Shown one piece after another: positions 60,001 through 64,000 of a stretch of 64,000 nt of DNA (position 1 is its first letter; the number at the start of each line of letters is the position of its first letter). The stretch is from JAFGHJ01 sp964525555 (GTDB lineage: Bacteria > Hydrothermota > UBA3072), in the NCBI GenBank assembly GCA_964525555.1, contig CAZGHN010000001.1, forward strand, positions 124,001 through 188,000, written 5' to 3'. The notes under the pieces were generated by a model, which worked only from the letters and a program-made list of their open reading frames with translations, was not told the origin of the DNA and searched no databases. The translations under genes were made by a program, and so were the position numbers.

Positions 60001-63000
60001 GAGAATATCATTCCGTTAAAACCAAAACACCTGAAGGAAAATTCAAAGTCGAAAACACGCTTGTAAAAAATGTTGTAAGCACAAAAAACATGATAAGCGG
60101 TAAAGAGCCAAAAGTTTTAACATTCTCTCCGGAAAAAGCAGGTTCATATTTTGTTCTTGCCGAATTAACCGATAACCCAAATAGCGGCACTTCTGCCGCA
60201 TCAACAATATGGGTCGCAGGAGAAAGTTATGTACCCTGGGAAGAGACCGGTGAAGATAAGTTGGAAATTATAATGGACAAAGAGGAATATAAACTCGGAG
60301 ATACCGCAAAGACTTTCATCAAATCACCCTTCCCCGAAGCCGAACTATTCATAACTGTGTCGAGAGAAAAAATCTTCCTAAAAGATTCAAAAGAAATAAA
60401 AGGAGGCGGGTTTACTTACAATTTCGTGGTAACCGAAGAGATGTTGCCAAACGCTTATGTAGGCGCCGTACTTTATCGGCTGGGAGACCCGATCGTTCCG
60501 GTAGAGGAAGAGACCGGGAAGCATATGGAAAAGATAGGATTTAGCAACTTTAAAGTCTCGATATCCGATAAATACCTAAATGTAAAAATAATTCCATCAA
60601 GCAAAAAACTTCGCCCCGCAGAGAAATTGGATGTCGATATTACGGTTACACGTACAGATAGCAAAGGACATAGAAGCGAATTAACTGTCATGATAGTGGA
60701 TGAAGCGGTTCTTTCCTTAACGGGATATACACCTCCCGATCTTGTAAAAATAGTATACAGCCACAGAGGGCTTTCTACAAGAATTACCGATAATCGTCCG
60801 TTCATTATAACAAAAGAAGAATTACTACAAAAAGGCTACGGTTACGGAGGAGGAGCTGAAAGGATGGTCGGCGGACCAAGGGTAAGAAAGAAGTTCTTGA
60901 AATTGGCTTATTACAATCCTACTCTGGTAACCGATAAAAACGGAAAAGCACATTTCAGTTTTAAACTACCCGACAACCTAACAACATGGAGAATAATGGT
61001 AGTCTCAGTCGGGGAAAATGACCTGTTCGGATATAAGGATGAGAAAGTAATTGCGACTCAACCTTTCGTTCTGCGTCCTGTTCTTCCCAGATTTGCCAGA
61101 ATTGGCGATAAGTTCAATTCAGGAGTTGCAATCACCAACTCTACAGAAGGAGAAGGTCTCGTCAAGGTATCAGTTGAGCTCTCGGGAGAATCAATCGTAT
61201 TAAATAAAAGCGAAATAACAACAAATGAAACGACTTTAAAATCAGGGCAGTCAAAAACAATTCTCTTCCCGTTCGGAGCAATAAGAAAAGGAGAGTCAAC
61301 ATTAAAATTCACCGCATATTTTACCGGTATTTTTGGCGACAAAGAAATAAATGAATCGGACGCTCTCCAAACTAACCTTATGGTTAAAGAATTAAGCGCA
61401 ACAGAAACGGTGGTTGCAGTCGGAGAAACAAAGGAAAAAGCAGAACAGGCAATCAAGGTAGATAAAAGCGTAAGAAAAGATATGGGAGGGCTTAAAGTAA
61501 CCCTTTCAAGCACAGCATTAACCAATGTCGGCGAAGGGGCAAAATACCTTGTAGAATATCCGTACGGATGTCTAGAACAGACTTCAAGCAGATTATTGGC
61601 TCTTGTTCAACTCAAATTTCTTTCCGATAAATACGGATTCACTCTTGAAGCGGTAAAACCCGTGGATAAAGTAATAGAAGCAAACATTAGAAAAATTCTT
61701 CTAATGCAGAACTCCGACGGAGGTTTCAAATTCTGGCCGACAAGCTGGCGTTCTGACTGTTATCTTTCGCCATATGTCGCTTATCTCTTTAAAAGATCTA
61801 AAGAACTCGGATATGATATCCCCGAAGATGCAGTAAATAACCTGCTTGATTTTCTTGAACATACTTTAAGAAATCCCTGCTATCCCTTTGTCACCTGGAA
61901 GGCCCTGGCAGAATACAGAATCAACATCTTACTTGGTATGCATTATCTGGGTAAAAACGACGAGACCTACTTTGAGGAATATTTTAATCGCAGAAACGAA
62001 TTGAGTTTTGGAGCACAAATATCTCTCGCATATCTGCTCTATAAATCCGGGAGATGGGAAAAAGAAGCACGAATACTCTTGAAAGAAATTAAAAACGGAA
62101 TGTTTGTTACCGCGCAGACTGCACATTTTGAAAGTCCAAGAGACCTACCCCCATCATGGCTATTTATGTATTCGCCTGTCATAACGACTGCTGATGCGAC
62201 TAAACTTTTCCTTGAAATGGAACCTGAGAGCGAATTTATATCGAAATTTGCCCGTTATATGCTTAACGCAAGAAAAAACGGAAGATGGCGCTACACATAC
62301 GAAAACGCCAAAGCCATGGACGCTCTTGTCGAAATTTCACTTAAAAGAGAAGCAGAACCTCCGAAATATTCGGCAGATGTACGTATTGCCGGAGAAAAAG
62401 TCTTGACGCATATGTTCAAAGGCTATCAATACAAACCTTTCGAAGAATCTATACCGATCGCAGAATTACTCGAAGGTTTAAGTAAAATAAATATTTCCAA
62501 AAAGGGACAGGGTTATCTATACTATGTATTATCCTACTCATACAGATTAAAAGGAGCTCAGGTATCCAGGAACGAGGGGCTTACAGTAAAAAGAACCGTC
62601 AAGAATGCAGATACGGATAAACTTATCGCCGAATACAAAAACGAACCTCTCGAGCCTGTTTCGATTAAAGCCGGAGACATCATCGAAGTTGAACTAGAAT
62701 TCAAAGTCAATCAGACATCTTATCACCTTGTAATTGATGATCCTATACCCTGTGGACTTGAAGCAATCGATGCATCCTTAAAAACAACTTCAACACGATA
62801 CGACATAGACGCTCAAAGCAGAACAACAGTAAGAGGCTCCTGGAATCCAATAAATCACACGGAACTTAGAGATGATAGAGTCGCTCTTTTTGCGGACATG
62901 GTTAAACCCGGAATATATCAGTATAAATATTTACTTCGAGCAACAACTTCAGGTTACTTCTTATGGCCATGCTCAAAAGTTAGCCTGATGTACGAACCTG

Positions 63001-63050
63001 AACAGTTTGGCACGAGTAGTGAAGGATACGTTGAAATATTGAATGATTGA
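57066..63050 (+). CDS. Bacterial alpha-2-macroglobulin (membrane-anchored)
   Basis: A 1994-residue protein. A 36-residue Lys-rich cytoplasmic tail precedes one membrane helix (about 38-58), so it is an inner-membrane anchor instead of the lipoprotein anchor of E. coli YfhM. Three SbsA-like Ig domains follow (each ending like WEFKTP, FRTYPP and SFTTGE) between about 95 and 420; a CSHC pair lies near residue 324. Then come the macroglobulin MG domains and a bait-like region. YPYGCLEQTSS holds the thioester, C1502-L-E-Q1505. A thioester-domain helical toroid and a receptor-binding-like C-terminus complete it. Such proteins trap proteases in the periplasm. It overlaps pbpC by 8 bases, the classic pairing with a cell-wall repair enzyme. 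Confidence 0.92.
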   Translation: MKKDKKNTSKKSQKKSPKTTKIKFNRKKIIEKVKQKKVWIPAAVTAGIILVFLILYPNLKPVEKHIEQQKYGEPYRHEYQDMASTPTVPTTLEKELKITSYAPTGESRGQVQIRVYFNNPIIPLTTLSDEMRDSILSHFILEPQVKGKFRILGTSGVVFEPEHSLPMSTHYTVTVKKGIKDIAGNILAEDFSWEFKTPLPRIDINPYNGAHHIKLDQEVYITSNTSLNLKFLQSKIEFFETETKRKVAYEFLEYEKNPKDEQDIGRYRLRYQYILKPEKELKKDTRYTVIINPGVMTKRGNRPTEQKYTSNFRTYPPFKFTGSGFCSHCGNKLTTVPYIAFTNEPEFVSAEKNILINPRGEQNPVRSYSGCYIAYDIGFDEDLLEPNTKYTVTLNSYLTDVYGQKLENPQEISFTTGELTPKMWGPSGYQIITLNIEPKLGIKTVNINKSFYIIQGLEPKDILVRERLAYHYTIDKLINNIRTEELRQDIKLNEAKVGKAYFDLGKHLRGGKFGAVAYRFTSPHVECYHEPISFNGLILRTNIGIYTQLYPTGGIIKLNQLTDGKPVEMARVKIYREDDLPRLEKIWDLITDKNINRISPCFTGTTDSKGILTLSTSQMQQCTKRRISNKILNELYPPEADPDDILYDQERFGFAEPPRLLIVAEKGDDWTFIHTESGGNPSLWSFGISPAWEAERPLCRGTIFSDQHLYRPGDTVRLKGVIRYLLYGKLQTGKGLTFEVKLRDPHGGEKQIEKVRVNEFGTFNFEIPTKEGQPLGYYNITAENRTHNLRFYGNFRLAEFRVPEFEVKMDINKKIVVPGEPFKISWEGKYYFGTPMAKASSSLNITRRRTYFRPEGWEDFYFGIPYYLQEKKSSISGSYLRETIELDDVGKATKTITLNRSDVPYNMTYLCDVEVTDISRQTSSANKSITVLPDKRLIGIKLDDWIIAAKDKLKASIIISDPEGKPLSEIPLTVKLIKREYHSVKTKTPEGKFKVENTLVKNVVSTKNMISGKEPKVLTFSPEKAGSYFVLAELTDNPNSGTSAASTIWVAGESYVPWEETGEDKLEIIMDKEEYKLGDTAKTFIKSPFPEAELFITVSREKIFLKDSKEIKGGGFTYNFVVTEEMLPNAYVGAVLYRLGDPIVPVEEETGKHMEKIGFSNFKVSISDKYLNVKIIPSSKKLRPAEKLDVDITVTRTDSKGHRSELTVMIVDEAVLSLTGYTPPDLVKIVYSHRGLSTRITDNRPFIITKEELLQKGYGYGGGAERMVGGPRVRKKFLKLAYYNPTLVTDKNGKAHFSFKLPDNLTTWRIMVVSVGENDLFGYKDEKVIATQPFVLRPVLPRFARIGDKFNSGVAITNSTEGEGLVKVSVELSGESIVLNKSEITTNETTLKSGQSKTILFPFGAIRKGESTLKFTAYFTGIFGDKEINESDALQTNLMVKELSATETVVAVGETKEKAEQAIKVDKSVRKDMGGLKVTLSSTALTNVGEGAKYLVEYPYGCLEQTSSRLLALVQLKFLSDKYGFTLEAVKPVDKVIEANIRKILLMQNSDGGFKFWPTSWRSDCYLSPYVAYLFKRSKELGYDIPEDAVNNLLDFLEHTLRNPCYPFVTWKALAEYRINILLGMHYLGKNDETYFEEYFNRRNELSFGAQISLAYLLYKSGRWEKEARILLKEIKNGMFVTAQTAHFESPRDLPPSWLFMYSPVITTADATKLFLEMEPESEFISKFARYMLNARKNGRWRYTYENAKAMDALVEISLKREAEPPKYSADVRIAGEKVLTHMFKGYQYKPFEESIPIAELLEGLSKINISKKGQGYLYYVLSYSYRLKGAQVSRNEGLTVKRTVKNADTDKLIAEYKNEPLEPVSIKAGDIIEVELEFKVNQTSYHLVIDDPIPCGLEAIDASLKTTSTRYDIDAQSRTTVRGSWNPINHTELRDDRVALFADMVKPGIYQYKYLLRATTSGYFLWPCSKVSLMYEPEQFGTSSEGYVEILND

Positions 63051-64000
63051 TTCAGGTAAGTTTAAAATAAAAATAAATAGTAAAAAGACTATCAGAATAT
63101 TCTTAGTTTCCCTAGGGATATTCATACTCGCCTTTCGGATTGCACCTTTTCTTTTTCCCATAACAGAAAAAGCTATATCAAAAGAAAGTTTTCATTCCGT
63201 TAAATTTTACGACAGGAACGGAAAATTGCTTCAAGAAGTTTTGTCGGAAAACTCGAGCCGCTCCATATACACTAACTTAAATAAAGTATCCCCTTATTTT
63301 GTAAAAGCAATTATTGCCTCTGAAGACAAAAATTTTTATCGTCACGATGGCATAGATTACTTAGCTGTTATAAGAGCAGCCTTGCAAAATACTAAAAAAA
63401 GGAAAATCGTATCGGGTGCATCCACAATAACGCTTCAGCTCGCCAGAATGATTAATCCCGGAGAAAGAACGCTGATAAAAAAAATAAAAGAGGCATACTT
63501 TGCTTACCGCCTCGAGGCGGGCCTCGGTAAAGAAAAAATACTCGAATCGTACATAAACAGAATACCTATGGGTGGGAATCTTTACGGCCTGGAAGGAGCA
63601 TCAAAAGCTTATTTCGGGATATCCTCTTCAGACTTAACTCTTGCACAGGCCTCTTTTTTGGCTTCTATTCCCAATTCTCCGACCCGCTTGAATCCATACA
63701 ATAATTTAGCAGATATTAAAAAACGACAGCGCTATGTACTTGAAAAGATGAAAGAACAAAATCTTATTAGAGAAGATCGCATCGAGAGAATCCTTAAAGA
63801 AGATGTTTCCTTAAAACCACAATCAGCTTCCTTTCTTACCCCTCATTTTGTCTTTAGTCTCATGAAAACTCCACCGCCCAATGCACAAAATGTCAAAGTT
63901 ACCATAAACCTAGACCTGCAAAAAATGGTTCAAGAACAAATAAGAAGAATCGTAAAAGCACTTAAACCCTTCAATGTTAATAATGCAGCCGCTATATTAC
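63043..64000 (+). CDS. pbpC: Penicillin-binding protein 1C, N-terminal part (3' end outside window)
   Basis: The frame is open to the window edge (319 complete residues). One membrane anchor is at about residues 18-38. The GT51 glycosyltransferase domain follows: IIASEDKNFYRHDGIDY with the catalytic Glu, SGASTITLQLARM, YINRIPMGGNLYGLEGASKAYFG. The transpeptidase domain begins near VKVTINLDLQKMVQ. ATG 63043 overlaps the end of the macroglobulin gene (AATGATTGA), so the two are translationally coupled. It polymerises peptidoglycan; with the macroglobulin it forms a wall-defence pair. Confidence 0.93.
   Translation, partial: MIDSGKFKIKINSKKTIRIFLVSLGIFILAFRIAPFLFPITEKAISKESFHSVKFYDRNGKLLQEVLSENSSRSIYTNLNKVSPYFVKAIIASEDKNFYRHDGIDYLAVIRAALQNTKKRKIVSGASTITLQLARMINPGERTLIKKIKEAYFAYRLEAGLGKEKILESYINRIPMGGNLYGLEGASKAYFGISSSDLTLAQASFLASIPNSPTRLNPYNNLADIKKRQRYVLEKMKEQNLIREDRIERILKEDVSLKPQSASFLTPHFVFSLMKTPPPNAQNVKVTINLDLQKMVQEQIRRIVKALKPFNVNNAAAIL

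Overview
The window is a low-GC (roughly one-third G+C by eye), gene-dense bacterial segment from a diderm. Evidence for a diderm is an Omp85/POTRA barrel protein, MlaD/MlaE-type lipid transport genes, a type IV pilus set and a C-terminal type IX-secretion-like sorting domain. The sorting domain, DapL, PilY1 and an archaeal-type HypA/HypB pair together suggest an uncultivated FCB-like or WOR-3/Stahlbacteria-like lineage. That placement is inference; there is no rRNA or other decisive marker here.

Bases 1-20644 (+) hold a single very long his/trp/aro supraoperon of 22 genes: hisG(partial)-hisC-hisB-hisH-hisF-hisA/I/E-trpD-trpC-CM/tyrA-trpF-aroE-aroC-aroK/B-aroQ-trpB-trpA-aroF-pheA-aroA-trpE-trpG-hisD. 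It encodes every shikimate step from DAHP to chorismate, the whole tryptophan branch, the committed Phe and Tyr steps, and the whole histidine pathway except histidinol-phosphate phosphatase. Nearly all genes overlap by 4-32 bases. The only two real gaps flank trpBA and contain related repeat tracts. A DUF6485-like mini-protein and a rhodanese lipoprotein follow.

Bases 21568-25896 (-) hold a tRNA-Ala(GGC) gene followed by an envelope operon (lipoprotein, TPR protein, DUF4845-like protein, Omp85-like barrel). Bases 26095-33602 (-) hold a seven-gene surface-glycan cluster: sugar-nucleotide pyrophosphorylase, ATP-grasp ligase, polyprenyl-phosphate glycosyltransferase, PLP decarboxylase, sulfotransferase, flippase-like protein and WecE aminotransferase. 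A GT-C-like membrane protein is divergent from it. Bases 35986-44909 (-) hold two near-twin major pilins, dapL, and a minor-pilin/PilY1 operon. Bases 45119-55088 hold a GAF-GAF-GGDEF protein, an ABC-2-like permease, an IMPase/MlaE/MlaD operon, a Xer recombinase, a secreted protein of the family often labelled 'asparagine synthetase B', and the archaeal-type nickel-hydrogenase maturation pair HypB/HypA. Bases 55326-64000 (+) hold a repeat protein with a sorting domain, a giant alpha-2-macroglobulin, and the start of pbpC.

Three genome-wide habits stand out. Promoters are strongly TTGACA-N16/17-TATAAT-like, and several place the -10 box only 6-8 bases before the ATG, so those mRNAs should be leaderless. 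Many intergenic gaps are filled with short, imperfectly repeated 'words' such as CACAGAG/CACAAAG, AAATCC, GTCCAAA and GAATGGTT, often as inverted pairs. At least one gene (the IMPase) appears to lack any standard start codon at its conserved N-terminus.
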